Source: Eutreptiella sp. 'Long Island Sound 2002' (Eukaryota; Euglenozoa; Euglenophyceae; Eutreptiales; Eutreptiaceae). From it: DNA of 64,000 nt. Each line of letters starts with the position of its first letter. Positions within the stretch are counted from its first letter, which is position 1. The translations under genes and the position numbers were made by a program. The DNA lies in assembly GCA_964036045.1 (NCBI GenBank), contig OZ038386.1:12362113-12426112 (forward strand). Reading direction: 5' to 3'. The notes beneath the pieces are model-generated. The model did no database searches and was not told where the DNA came from. It saw only the letters and a program-made list of their open reading frames with translations. Shown here in pieces: positions 39,670-50,132 of this stretch.

Positions 39670-40636
39670 CTAACTTGTCGTTACGTGGCACAAATCTTTG
39701 GGTGAAACCCTTACCTTTGCCTTTGCCTCCTTTGCCAGATCTCCGTGGATCAAAACGACCTCGTGTTGAAAACGAACGGAAAGAACTACGATGCGAGTAA
39801 GGGGAGAAACGCGTGCCTCTCAGGTCTTTTTGTAATTTGTTGCGCGACTGAAGTAGTGACATGTCATCCTTCGAGAGTAACTCTGGTGCAATCGCAGGTT
39901 GTTCAAACCGTTTATCTACTGCCACTCGCCGGGAGCTTTGGATGCTGTAGTCCAACGCACCCAACATTGCAAACAAATGTTCACATAGTACCAATGAAAC
40001 AGGTGCTTCCGGAGCTACCGTTGTGTCTTCTTCGCGTGCTAAGACTACTCCCAGGACTCGCATGGCGTCTTTTACCTGTTGTTCCCAACGACGCTTCTCC
40101 GCGTCCGCTGGATGTTTGTGCGTTGGCGCGTTATTAACAGCTGCCCTATGGAACTCGTCGAACACTGGAAGGTGCTTCAACATCTTTTTTCTGCGAAACT
40201 CGTCTTGCAAAACCTTTCGCTCTTCCAGGAGTGCAGACAAGCGTGAAGGAAGCGACAGAACCTCATCGCGCCACACGAACGTGGACTCCTTGTCCGACGC
40301 GGGGCCAGCGTGGTCCTTGGGACCGCTCAAAGTTTCGCATGCCAAGAAGACGTCTTCTCGATGCGACGACGTTCCTGTTCTGCCAATGTCGTCGCCCTTT
40401 AAAGTGAGTAAGGCATCACGAACCAAGGCCATCGTGTCTTTGACAGTGGCCAGTGTTTTCTTTCCTGTAAGTTTGGAATACAGTGACGCTGCCTGCCAAG
40501 GACTGAGACCACTCATTGCGCCTTCCTTTGCCAACTGTGCTGCATGTTCCAACGACTCAGAACTCAGGTTCCACGCCGAATCCGGCAATTTCAGCACGAA
40601 CTCGTGAAAATCCAGTGTCTCACTTCCTTCTGTCAT
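39650..40636 (-). CDS. DIRS ORF1, Gag-like protein
   Basis: 328 aa, first ORF of the DIRS element, starting at an ATG about 100 nt inside the inverted repeat. It is mostly helical and charged, with a C-terminal basic, Gly/Lys/Arg/Ser-rich tail (SGKGGKGKGKGFTQR) suited to nucleic-acid binding. No zinc knuckle. Position and composition fit the Gag-like ORF of DIRS elements; sequence family is not otherwise recognised. It overlaps the RT ORF by 20 nt. Confidence 0.7.
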   Translation of the reverse strand: MTEGSETLDFHEFVLKLPDSAWNLSSESLEHAAQLAKEGAMSGLSPWQAASLYSKLTGKKTLATVKDTMALVRDALLTLKGDDIGRTGTSSHREDVFLACETLSGPKDHAGPASDKESTFVWRDEVLSLPSRLSALLEERKVLQDEFRRKKMLKHLPVFDEFHRAAVNNAPTHKHPADAEKRRWEQQVKDAMRVLGVVLAREEDTTVAPEAPVSLVLCEHLFAMLGALDYSIQSSRRVAVDKRFEQPAIAPELLSKDDMSLLQSRNKLQKDLRGTRFSPYSHRSSFRSFSTRGRFDPRRSGKGGKGKGKGFTQRFVPRNDKLDERPQQ

Positions 40637-40737
40637 TTTGTTAAAATTTTATATCCTTAAAACAATTTGGATTGCATCAGAAATCAAAGCTCTGGGTACA
40701 GCAAATCACTAGTTGAACAACTCAGTGAGCGCGTGAC

Positions 40738-41058
40738 CGGTTTTAAGAGCATGGGAGGTTAATAGTGGTTGGAGCATGTAAGGAGTACTGATTTTCCAAT
40801 TTTTTTATTATACTACGGTTTTCTCTGAGATCGTGGACGACAGGTCGTAGCTTAGAGGTAAAATGCAACTCTAAGGTTTGTAGAGTGTGGGTTCAAACCC
40901 CATGAGGGGGTATTTGAGGTCAAAAATTCATTTTTCATGTATAATACCATTTTTGTGTATATTTTGAGGGTGCCCGTTTCAATGACAGGTAACAAAGGGC
41001 ACCAAAAGAGCAGAAAACAGAGAAAACAAACCGGTTTTAAGGAGTTGGCCCATATATG
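40738..41058. repeat. Right inverted terminal repeat of the DIRS element
   Basis: Reverse complement of 36177-36496. It contains a tRNA-like stretch (about 40850-40905). The terminal 28 bp outside it (to 41086) pair with the second half of the internal complementary region. Confidence 0.9.
40850..40905 (+). promoter_or_regulatory. tRNA-like internal pol III promoter motif in the DIRS inverted repeat
   Basis: TAGCTTAGAGG fits the tRNA A-box consensus and GGTTCAAACCC fits the B box, about 35 nt apart. Between them CTCTA and TAGAG can form a 5-bp stem around a 7-nt loop, as an anticodon arm. The acceptor stem does not pair, so this is not a functional tRNA. The same sequence is present in inverse orientation in the left repeat (about 36310-36385). 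Confidence 0.4.
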
Positions 41059-41086
41059 GGGATTGTGTAGTGCTAGCTGAGCCAGC

Positions 41087-42358
41087 CGCTCAATTGCATG
41101 ACGAGTACGAGGCTCAACGGCGGGAGCTGGCCGTGGCACGGAGCGACCTGGAGTCCCTCACGCGGGATCTGGACATGGTGCGCACCGAACGAGATAATGC
41201 CCAGCAGCAGGCCCAGCGTTGCGCCGCGGCACAGCGGCAGGCCGAAGCTGTTCGGCTCAACAACTTCATCAGGTTGGTTCCCCTCCTCCTGTCCATCGCC
41301 ACCAGACTCCACGGCCTCCAGTCCACGCCGCCAACGCTCGCCAACGCGCGTGCGCAGTACCGTTCCGGCTTCATTCGAGCTGTCTCTCCCCGGCTCTCAG
41401 CAGTTTCTGGTCCTCGTGCCGGTCATACTCGCCGCAGCACTTCTCGCCTCGCCCCAGGCACCCAACCTCGAGGAGTTGGCCGACGTCCTCCGTAGGGCTA
41501 TGGCCGCGCCAAGCGCCGTGCCGGTCCCGGAGACCCATGCGCGTGCACCCGAATTGTCGTTCGCTGTCCCGGACCCGATCCCTAAGCCGAGGGCTGTCTC
41601 TGCCTTTCGGGCACCGGGCGCAACTGCCCAGCCGCCGTCGTCTATGCCGTCGCCTGCTGATGCCGCCCTGACCTCCCTGCTGGAGTGGATCCCGGAGATC
41701 CCCAAGGGCTGTGAGGACGAGGTTGCGCACGCGCTCCACCTCCAGCTCTTCTGCCAGTACGGCCCGAACGTCAACACCCTCCCGCAGTCGCCGATTCGGG
41801 CACAGTCGGCCTGGGTCCACAGCCACGCGCCCAGCCTGCCCGGCATCGCGGAAGTCCTGCGCTCCTTCCTCTCCAACCCCCCTGCAGTTCAACGGGTTTC
41901 TGACAGCCCAGCCACCTCCCCAGCAGAAGCTGCAGCCGCCAACCAGGCACAGGGCGCAGCGAAAAAGAAGGGGTATACGCCCCAAAAAATTGATCCGCAG
42001 GTTTTCTCGAAAGCTCTGTGGGTCGACTGGCAAGAAGTCGACGATCCGCCGTCCGGTGAAGTTGATGCAGGACTCCTCGGTGGTATCCTTCGGGATAAAT
42101 TTGGCGCAGGCCTTTCCTCCATTACTGAAGAACAATTGAACCCTACATCCAAGTTCACGATTGTCGGAATCCGACCAGCAGAGTACGAGCGAGGCATGCG
42201 ACTCACCAGGCAGCACAAGGCTCGTGGCTGGCGAGTGACATGAGCCGAATCGAAGAAGCAACCGTTCACGCCCTGGGTGCCTGACCCTGACCGAGACCAT
42301 CCGCCCCGGAAGACTCATCGGGGAAGCCGCGGGAAGCAGCGCCGTCCACGGGACCCTG
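41087..42358 (+). pseudogene. LINE-B ORF1, C-terminal half (frameshifted)
   Basis: Resumes at the coiled coil (QLHDEYEAQRREL) exactly where the DIRS element ends. One extra base near 41346 (AACGCGCGTGCG versus AACGCCGTGCG in LINE-A) shifts the frame, and TGG is mutated to TGA at 42241-42243. Near 42357 it lacks a T relative to LINE-A and LINE-D, which joins the ORF1 frame to the SR-rich frame ending at about 42716. Confidence 0.82.
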
Positions 42359-42723
42359 ACGATCAGGTGGACCTTACGGCAACGTCAGGATCGGACGGAG
42401 AACCAGACTCCAAATATCAGCGCAGGTACAGCCCCCGCCGCTCGGACCGGTCCCCGTCCCGCCGCCGCAGCCCAGGCCATCGCCGCGACAGCCCGCCGCC
42501 GAGGCGTCGTAGCCGTACCGCGATGAACCCCAAGCGCATTCCAGCCGCCACGACCACCATGCAGCAGCCCCCCTCCAGCCCTACCAGTACTAGGGGGACC
42601 CCCACGACCCCGGGTGGCCATGGCCCACAACCCCTACGCTCCCCCGCCCTGGAGCCCCCCAGCCGACCCCCACCGCTACCAGCCGTACTTCGGTCGGCAT
42701 CCGCGAGACCAGTAACCCGGGAC

Positions 42724-45700
42724 ATGGCGGGGCGCAACGAGGACATCCCTGACGCTGTGTCTCAGCTCCGCCACTCCCACCTCGACGGCGTCCCCCACGT
42801 CCGGGACCTGCACCTGGGCGCATACACTCCCAGCCCCCCCCCCAGAGAGTGGGGCCTGGTACCGTTCCGGCCCCAGGCACTGCCCAGTTCATCACGCCCC
42901 CCTACGCCCTCGAAATGTGCCTGCACCTGCTGGTGGGTGTGCACTACTACCGGGCGTGCAGCGGGGCAGACCCCTGGCCCCGTGACGTTCTGTCGTTAGT
43001 GGGCGCCGTGCACTGTGTGCAGGTGGCGGGCTCCCATCAGTTGCAGCTCTGCCGCAAGGGCCTGCCACCCACCTCTTTCATCTTGCCCGAGCACCACCAC
43101 GTGGTCCTACAACAATCCCTACACAGCCGTGTCTCCATCACAGCAACAGGCCTCACCCGGGCCAGTGTCTTGGCGATAGCGGCCACGTACCACCACCGGC
43201 ACCTCCGCAAGTGGGTGCGAGGCCTGCCTCGCGCCCTCCCCGCAGCGGTGGACCGCAAGCTAACCCGGCACTCCACCGCCGCCGGCTCCTGCCCTGGTCC
43301 CCCCCTCACCGGCCACGTGTCACCCCGCCCGGACGTGATGACCCTCAACGTGCAGATGTCCCTGCGACCTAAGCTCCGCGCCCTGGACGTCCTGGTGCGC
43401 GAGTGCCAGTACCCGCTAGCCCTGCATGTTCAAGAAGCGGGGCCCCTGATCATCCAACGGGTGCACCCCCTGTACCACACCATCCAGGCACCAGCAAGAG
43501 TGGCTGGGGGATGTGCCACTCTCCTCTCCAGGACCCCGGACCTGGTCGTGACCAGCCACAGCGCCCACCCGTCGGGACGAGCCCTCAACACACACTTCAC
43601 CATGGCGGGCGTGACCCACTGCCACGCCAACGTGTATCCCCCCGCCGACGGGAACCTCGACACCCTCCAAGAAATCCCCGATTGGGTATACCTGTACCTC
43701 CTATTCACCCCGGCTAGAGTGGTTGTCCTGACAGGGGACCTGAACGCCAATTGCCGCTGGGTCCCGCAACTCCCTGTCTCCCCTGCGCCCCTCTGTGACC
43801 TCGTCCTCCCCACGCTCACGCGCCTTGGGATGCGCCGTCTGCGCCCCCTTGTGGAGGCCCCCACGTGGGTGAGCCCGCAAGGTTTCGCCGGTGCCCTGGA
43901 CCACATCTTCCTCCGCGCCCCTTCGGAAGCAGCCCACACCACGGAGGTGCGCTCCGACTCCAGTTTCCCATCTGACCACCTACCCGTGACTGCCACCCTC
44001 CATGACCTCCCGCCAGCGCCCCAATTGGTGTGCCCTTCGAAGAAGGGCCGCTTCCCCATCCCGCGGGAGCCCCTCGCCAGCCAGCCCCGCACCCTCAACG
44101 ACACCTTTCGGGCCGAACTCACTACGCCGCCCCCAGGTGCGCCCCAGGCGCAGCCACGCTATACCGAGGTGACCTCTGCGCTATACGCCGCAGCTACGGC
44201 TGCCTACGGGCCCCCCGTCCCCAGCCAGCCGGTACCATCGACGATACGTGTCCACGTCTCCAACCTTCAACGCTACACCCTCGCCTACCCGGATTGGGCA
44301 TCCCAATCGTTGCACCTCGTGGAGGTCGCCCGCCTCAAAGAACGCATCCGAGCGGCCTGGGACGTTTACCTTCTGGAGAAGGATGTAGGGCTGGCGCCCC
44401 TACCCGCTGCCCCTGGCCAGCCCACCAAAGTGGACTACCGCCGCACGTTAGGGGCGCGCTATGTACCCCCGGCGGATCCGGTCTACGTGGTAGGCGTCCC
44501 GGTACCTCTCCATCAACAAGCCGCCGTTGCGTTGGACCAGCTGCGCCAAAGGCACCTTGCCCCTCTTGAGGCACTCTCGCTCGCGCACGTCCGGACCATC
44601 ACGGGATGGGAGGGCAGGTCGCTCGGCCCACCACCCAACGCCACCATCGCAAACCTGCGAGCCATCATCCGCCGGGCGGCAGCCACTGTGCCGTACCACG
44701 ATTTACTGGAGTACCGGCTGTTCGGACAATTGGAGGATGCCCAATTTGCGACGATCGTGGACCTGATCAACAGTATTCTCCGTGGGGTACCCCTGCCCCA
44801 GGCACACTCTGCAGATTTCATCAAACTTCTGAAAAAGACGCCGCACGGCCCCATTGCAAACGGCAGGCCGCTGACCAATCTGGCCACGATATGGAAACTC
44901 ACGGCCGCCCTCATCAAAGACCACTACCAGCCCCGCCTGGTTCAGGGCGGCATCCTGCTGCCCTACCAGTTCGGGATGTCCCCGCACTGCTCCTCCGTGG
45001 AGCTACTCCGCGTCCTACACGATGTATGGTGGGACCGCTGGCGCAGGCGCCTCGAAGCGTGGGTCCTGTCGGACGATGTCCGCCACGCGTATGGCTCCAT
45101 CAACCACACCACCGAGTACGCCGTCCTAACCGCCGCAGGGATCTTCCCAGCCGACGCCGCGACCCTTCAGCACCATGACCGCGCCCTGGAGGTGAACGTG
45201 GGGGGGGCTGACGGTCGCTCTCCGTCCTCCACCCGGCTCGGGGCCGGCACGGGGCAAGGGTGCCCCGTGTCCGGCATGAAGTACTGCATATATGGCGAAG
45301 TTCGGGGACACGAGGCCTGCCGTTCCGTCCCCCCCGCCGACACCCCCGCGGGCCCGCTGAACCAGGTTCTCCTGATGGATGATACCCAGTGGTTGCCCGG
45401 CGACCGTTGCCTCTTGCCCGCCCTCGCCAGCGGCATTGAGAGGGCAGGCCGCCTCACCAACCTTCACTCTGACCCGACCAAAACAGTCTTGATCGGCACC
45501 GACATGCGCGATGGTCAGGTCCATTTCCTCAACGACACGGTATACCTCAATGGTCACCCCGTGCGCTGTGCCACAAGCCAGGACTACGTCCGCGTCCTTG
45601 GCCGCCATGCCCTTCCCCACCTCTTCCATCCCGTCGACTCCAGGCGCCTGTTCTCGGGCACCCGCGCTGCGTGCCGAGCGCTCCGCGCCCCGCGACTCCC

Positions 45701-48017
45701 CGCCCACTACCCCCTCGCCATGTATACCGCCAAGTGTCATGGGACGGTCAACTGGTTTACCAGTGTCCGCCCCCCCTCCTACGGGGCCCTGCGCGTGCTG
45801 GACGCCATGACCGCCTCGGCCATGCGCGCCACTGCTGGGTGGGCCCTCTCCGCCTCTGCTCACTTCCTCCGCGAGGTCCTTGAAGGGGGAGTCGGTATCC
45901 CCCCGGCGCCGGTCGTTGGGTTTGCTAACTTCTTCGGCGTCTACATCCGGCACCTGAACCACCCCAACCCCCTGGTCTGCCGGTCCACGCGCCACGGGCC
46001 CCTGACTGCCCTCTGGCGGTTCCATCCTCCCCAGCCCTGCCTCACCCCAGAGCTCAGGCTCCGGTGCACCGCACACCCCACGGACCACAATCTGTTTGTC
46101 GCCCTGTGCCACCGGTGCGACATCGCCATCCACTTGCCCCCTGATAGCCATCTGCCACACCACCCTCCCCATGTGCTGGCCCTGTTGTCCCCCGGACTCG
46201 AGGTCCAGGACACCCATGCGTGGATGCTTGCAGGCCATCGCAGTACAGAGGACGCGCGACGGAAGGGGTGGCCCCGGGCCTCGCCCCGCCCCACTCCGCC
46301 GGTCGGCACCGCTCCCCCGGTTAGGCGTTGCCAAGCGGTGACTGCGACAGTCCCCACGTTCTCCTGGCTCCCTGAGAACTATGGGTTCCTCCACGACGCG
46401 TCGTGGTGCCCGAAGACCCGGCGCTGCGGCGGGGCAGTGGCGGTGTTCTGCCCCGTCACCCTCCGGTACCAGGTGTACCCCGTCCCCATCCCCTTGAGGC
46501 TGGACAACGCCTACACGGCGGAGCTGTACACGGCATGGGTGGCCCTCACCGCCAGGGGGCCTTCAGCCGACCCTGCCATCGGCTTCCGATCCGGTGCGTG
46601 GCACTTTGTGGACTGCAAAGGGTACATCACAGCCCAGGAAGGGCGCCGCGAGTCGGAGGACTCGCTACAAGGAGATCTCATAAGATTGTGTAGCGACATG
46701 GCCCACGGTCACGCCCCTCCCCGTCACCTCTATTCCCATGTCGCCGGCACCTGGCTCGATGCCCTGCTGGACCAGGTAGACGAGGCGGCAGGGCGAGCTG
46801 CGGGCACCTGCCCAGACGCCGTGGGATGGCTCGGCCCCCTACAGCAACCCCGCGTCTGCTTCCCCCGCGCGGGCCTCCAGGTCGACGACGCCGTGCCCTA
46901 CGCGCGCCGCGCCTTGCTCGCCTCCCACCACGCCTACTCTGCGTCCCCCCCGCCTCAGCGCCATCCCGCCCTCAACGAGTACGCCAACGTCGTCAGCCAC
47001 GGCCTCATCACATGGGGGGACCACCTCACGGTCACCGGCATCCGCCTCTCCCTGTTCCCCCCGAGGGACGCGCCCTGCCCCCTCTGCAACATGCCCGCCT
47101 CCGGGGACCACATCCTCTCATGCCCGCTAGACCCGCTCATCCGCGCCCACTACCATCGATGGCTTCCGGCCCGACTCTCTCAGAGGTGCCATGCCTGGCG
47201 CCACTGTACGCCCACTGCTTGGGGCACCCTCGTCCTTTGGGGGGACGAGCCGTTCATACTGGCTGTGGATGGCTCCCCGGCCCACCACACCATCGCAACC
47301 TACACTATTGGTCGTCTCGGAGCCATCTCCACGCCACACAGGAATGCCCTGCTGCACAGAGGTCTGCGTCCTGCGTGTCTCCGTCGCCTGCTCTGCGACG
47401 TCGTTCTCACTACCGTCCTCCTACATAAGCGGCACGCGGTGCCCGTCCTACCTCTTGCCGACCACTTCTCCCCCCTGCCGCGGGTCCCTGTGAACCAGTC
47501 CCTCGCCAACAACCCACCGCCAGAGTGGTATCACGTTGCCAACTGGGCCCCAACGCCCGGTTCGGGCAGGTGGCCGGCCTGGGACGTCCTCCTAGGACTC
47601 TGGCTATCAGGGGACCTCCTCCTGGCCCCTAAGGTGAAGTCTGCCATCTCCACCCGGAACAAGCGCAGTCCGTACCGCGTCCTGTATGTGTAGATCGAGA
47701 AGAACCAGATGCCGCCGGCCGTGCAGCAGGAGATTGAGCTGAAAGCCCATGACGTGATCATCTTGGACAGTCTCGGACGGCACGGGCTTGCCCCCCATCT
47801 CCCGGATCGACGCCGCCTCTGGGCCATCCATTACGGTGGCAATGGACGGAGCCTGGAGGCCGGCCTCTGTGGAGATGTGATGCCCTCGTGGTGTGCCGCA
47901 CTACATTCCGCGTTCTCGGCCATCCTCACTGCGGCTTCCCAAGGACCCCGCACGATCTTCAAGGACATGCAGGTGGCCCTGGGACGGCCCGCCCCGTGGC
48001 CTGGTCCCCATCCGTGA
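42724..48017 (+). pseudogene. LINE-B ORF2 (one frameshift, one nonsense)
   Basis: Collinear with LINE-A ORF2. A 1-base deletion near 42866 (CCGTTCCGG versus CCGGTGCCGG) shifts the frame about 48 codons in. From there the frame is open to 47693, where TAC became TAG, cutting off the last about 107 residues (which stay readable to 48017). Endonuclease, RT (LLMDDT), RNase H (HDAS, TAELY, VDCK) and CCHC motifs are otherwise preserved; here the RNase H Glu is present, unlike LINE-A. Confidence 0.88.
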
Positions 48018-48427
48018 CCCGTCCTCGACCTCACGCGCCCGGACCGCTCCGGTGCAGCGCGCAGTCGTGCCGGACCGCACTCCTTGTCTGGCGGCGTTCT
48101 AAGTCAGAGGTGATGCCCCGGGAGACCCACATCTTCCGTGCCCGTTGATCTTGGAACGCTGACTCGGGTGGATCCAGGACAGCTTGGAGCGGTTGGTGGC
48201 CGGGACCGGAGAGCAGATCGGACCGTAGCGTTGTCGTACACCGACGTTGTGACCCAGACGGCCTGCTGGGAGGAGCGTTCTGAGGTGTGCGACGTGATTC
48301 GTCTTACTCTAGCGGAGGTAAGACGGAGGAGTCCCTCGGCAGAGCCTGCGTGGGGCCCCCGAGGGACGACGCCAAGGCTCACCGTACGTGGGACCGCGGC
48401 AGGCGCTCCTCCTCCTCCTCCTCCTCC
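48018..48427 (+). other. LINE-B 3' UTR ending in (CTC)n
   Basis: Same sequence as 29353-29762 with few changes, ending in GGCAGGCGCTCCTCCTCC and passing directly into octamer satellite. Confidence 0.75.
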
Positions 48428-49053
48428 CCCTCACCCACTCATCCACTCACCCACGCACCCACTCACCCACGCACCCACGCACCCACGCACCCACGCACCC
48501 ACTCACCCACTCACCCAATCACCCACTCATCCACTCACCCACTCACCCACTCACCCACTCACCCACTCACCCACTCACCCACTCACCCACTCATCCACTC
48601 ACCCACTCACCCACTCACCCACTCACCCACTCACCCACTCACCCACTCACCCACTCACCCATTCACCCACTCACCCACTCACCCACTCACCCACTCACCC
48701 ACTCACCCACTCACCCACTCACCCACTCACCCACTCACCCACTCACCAACTCACCCACTCACCCACTCACCCACTCAACCACTCACCCACTCACCCACTC
48801 ACCAACTCACCCACTCACCCACTCACCCACTCACCCACTCACCCACTCACCCACTCACCCACTCACCCACTCACCCACTCACCCTCTCACCCACTCACCC
48901 ACTCACCCACTCACCCACTCACCCACTCACCGACTCACCCACTCACCCACTCACCCACTCACCCACTCACCCACTCACCCACTCACCCACTCACCCACTC
49001 ACCCACTCACACACTCACCCTCTCACCCACTCACCCACTCACCCACTCAGCCA
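48428..49053. repeat. Octamer satellite array 6
   Basis: About 78 CCCACTCA units, beginning with an ACGCACCC variant block (about 48450-48500) and ending in a short ATGTC run (49055-49074). Confidence 0.95.
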
Positions 49054-49618
49054 CTCATGTCATGTCATGTCATGGAACGCTACAGCCATCGTCCGCTGGC
49101 CCGCCCAGTGGGCGTCCATCGGCAGAACGTCTAGCCGTTACAAACACACGCACTCCGATGGATTGGGCCCCAGGTGAGGGGGGGCCGAGAGCACCATGCA
49201 TGGCGCGAAGAAGAGAGGCGCCCGGACCAAGCAAGGTCCACCACGGGCAGGCGAGCGGACGCTCAGAAACACCAGTCCCGCCGACAGGCGCCGGCTTTCT
49301 GGGAACTGGTGGGTCTCACCTTTGATGGAATGGGCCCCAGGTGAGGGGGGGCCGAGAGCACCATGCATGGCGCGAAGAAGAGAGGCGCCCGGACCAAGCA
49401 AGGTCCACCACGGGCAGGCGAGCGGACGCTCAGAAACACCAGTCCCGCCGACAGGCCCCGGCTTTCTGGGAACTGGTGGGTCTCACCTTAGACCGTCGAC
49501 GCGCGCACTCGAGGCACACTTGGTGAGGCAGTGGTGCGTCTGCCCCTCACAGGCTGCACCGCTGACCCCGGGGGGCGCCCGGGGTGGGTGGCGGCGTTGT
49601 CGGCCGGCCTGACTTGGC
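49054..49618. other. Spacer with a 167-bp tandem duplication between octamer arrays
   Basis: After (ATGTC)4, a 167-bp unit beginning GATGGA[T/A]TGGGCCCCAGGTG occurs twice (about 49157-49323 and 49324-49490), with only a few differences (for example GACAGGCGCCGG versus GACAGGCCCCGG). A GC-rich tail resembling the 5' block region (CTGCCCCTCACAGGCTGCACC) then leads into the next array. No coding sequence. Confidence 0.8.
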
Positions 49619-50069
49619 ACTCAGCCACTCACCCACTCACCCACTCACCCACTCACCCACTCACCCACTCACCCACTCACCCACTCACCGACTCACCCAC
49701 TGACCCACTCACCCACTCACCCACTCACCCACTCACCCACTCACCCACTCACCCACTCACCCACTCACCCACTCACCCACTCACCCACTCACCCACTCAC
49801 CCACTCACCCACTCACCCACTCACCCACTCACCCACTCACCCACTCACCCACTCACCCACTCACCAACTCACCCACTCACCCACTCACCCACTCACCCAC
49901 TCACCCACTCACCCACTCAACCACTCACCCACTCACCCACTCACCCACTCACCCACTCACCCACTCACCCACTCACCCACTCACCCACTCACCCACTCAC
50001 CCACACACCCACTCACCCACTCACCCACTCACCCACTCACCCACTCACCCCCTCACCCACTCACCCGCT
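49619..50069. repeat. Octamer satellite array 7
   Basis: About 56 CCCACTCA units, changing at the right end to the CCACCACT variant. Confidence 0.95.
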
Positions 50070-50132
50070 CCACCACTCCACCACTCCACCACTCCACCAC
50101 TCCACCAACCCACCACTCCACCAGTCCACCAC
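50070..50132. repeat. Variant octamer array, unit CCACCACT
   Basis: About eight units of a second 8-bp repeat, abutting the 5' block of NA-3. The direct change from CCCACTCA to CCACCACT within one array suggests the two are related satellites. Confidence 0.9.

Larger units (their letters stand above)
36111..41086 (-). mobile_element. Complete DIRS-like tyrosine-recombinase retrotransposon
   Basis: 4,976 bp with three ORFs on the minus strand (Gag-like; RT/RNase H/Dam-like; tyrosine recombinase) and classic DIRS ends. Inverted repeats of about 320 bp lie at 36177-36496 and 40738-41058, and an internal complementary region lies at 36568-36680. The flanks are CCACCGACTA and CGCTCAATTG; LINE-A reads CCACCGAATACGCTCAATTG. 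The insertion is therefore exact, with no target duplication and no lost base, as expected for recombinase-mediated integration of a circular intermediate. All ORFs are open, so this copy could be active or very recent. Confidence 0.93.
30628..48427 (+). mobile_element. LINE-B: non-LTR retrotransposon interrupted by two nested elements
   Basis: LINE-B exists in three pieces: 30628-31186 (5' UTR), 34531-36110 (rest of 5' UTR and ORF1 N-terminal half) and 41087-48427 (ORF1 C-terminal half, ORF2, 3' UTR). Removing the LTR element (31187-34530) and the DIRS element (36111-41086) leaves an approximately 9.5-kb element collinear with LINE-A. It carries a 1-nt insertion and a TGA in ORF1, a 1-nt deletion early in ORF2 and a TAG near the end of ORF2, so it is not autonomous. 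Confidence 0.88.

Noticed and set aside
40850-40905. A functional tRNA gene in the DIRS inverted repeat
   Set aside because: The acceptor stem does not pair and the anticodon loop lacks the conserved U33. Only the internal promoter boxes look tRNA-like.
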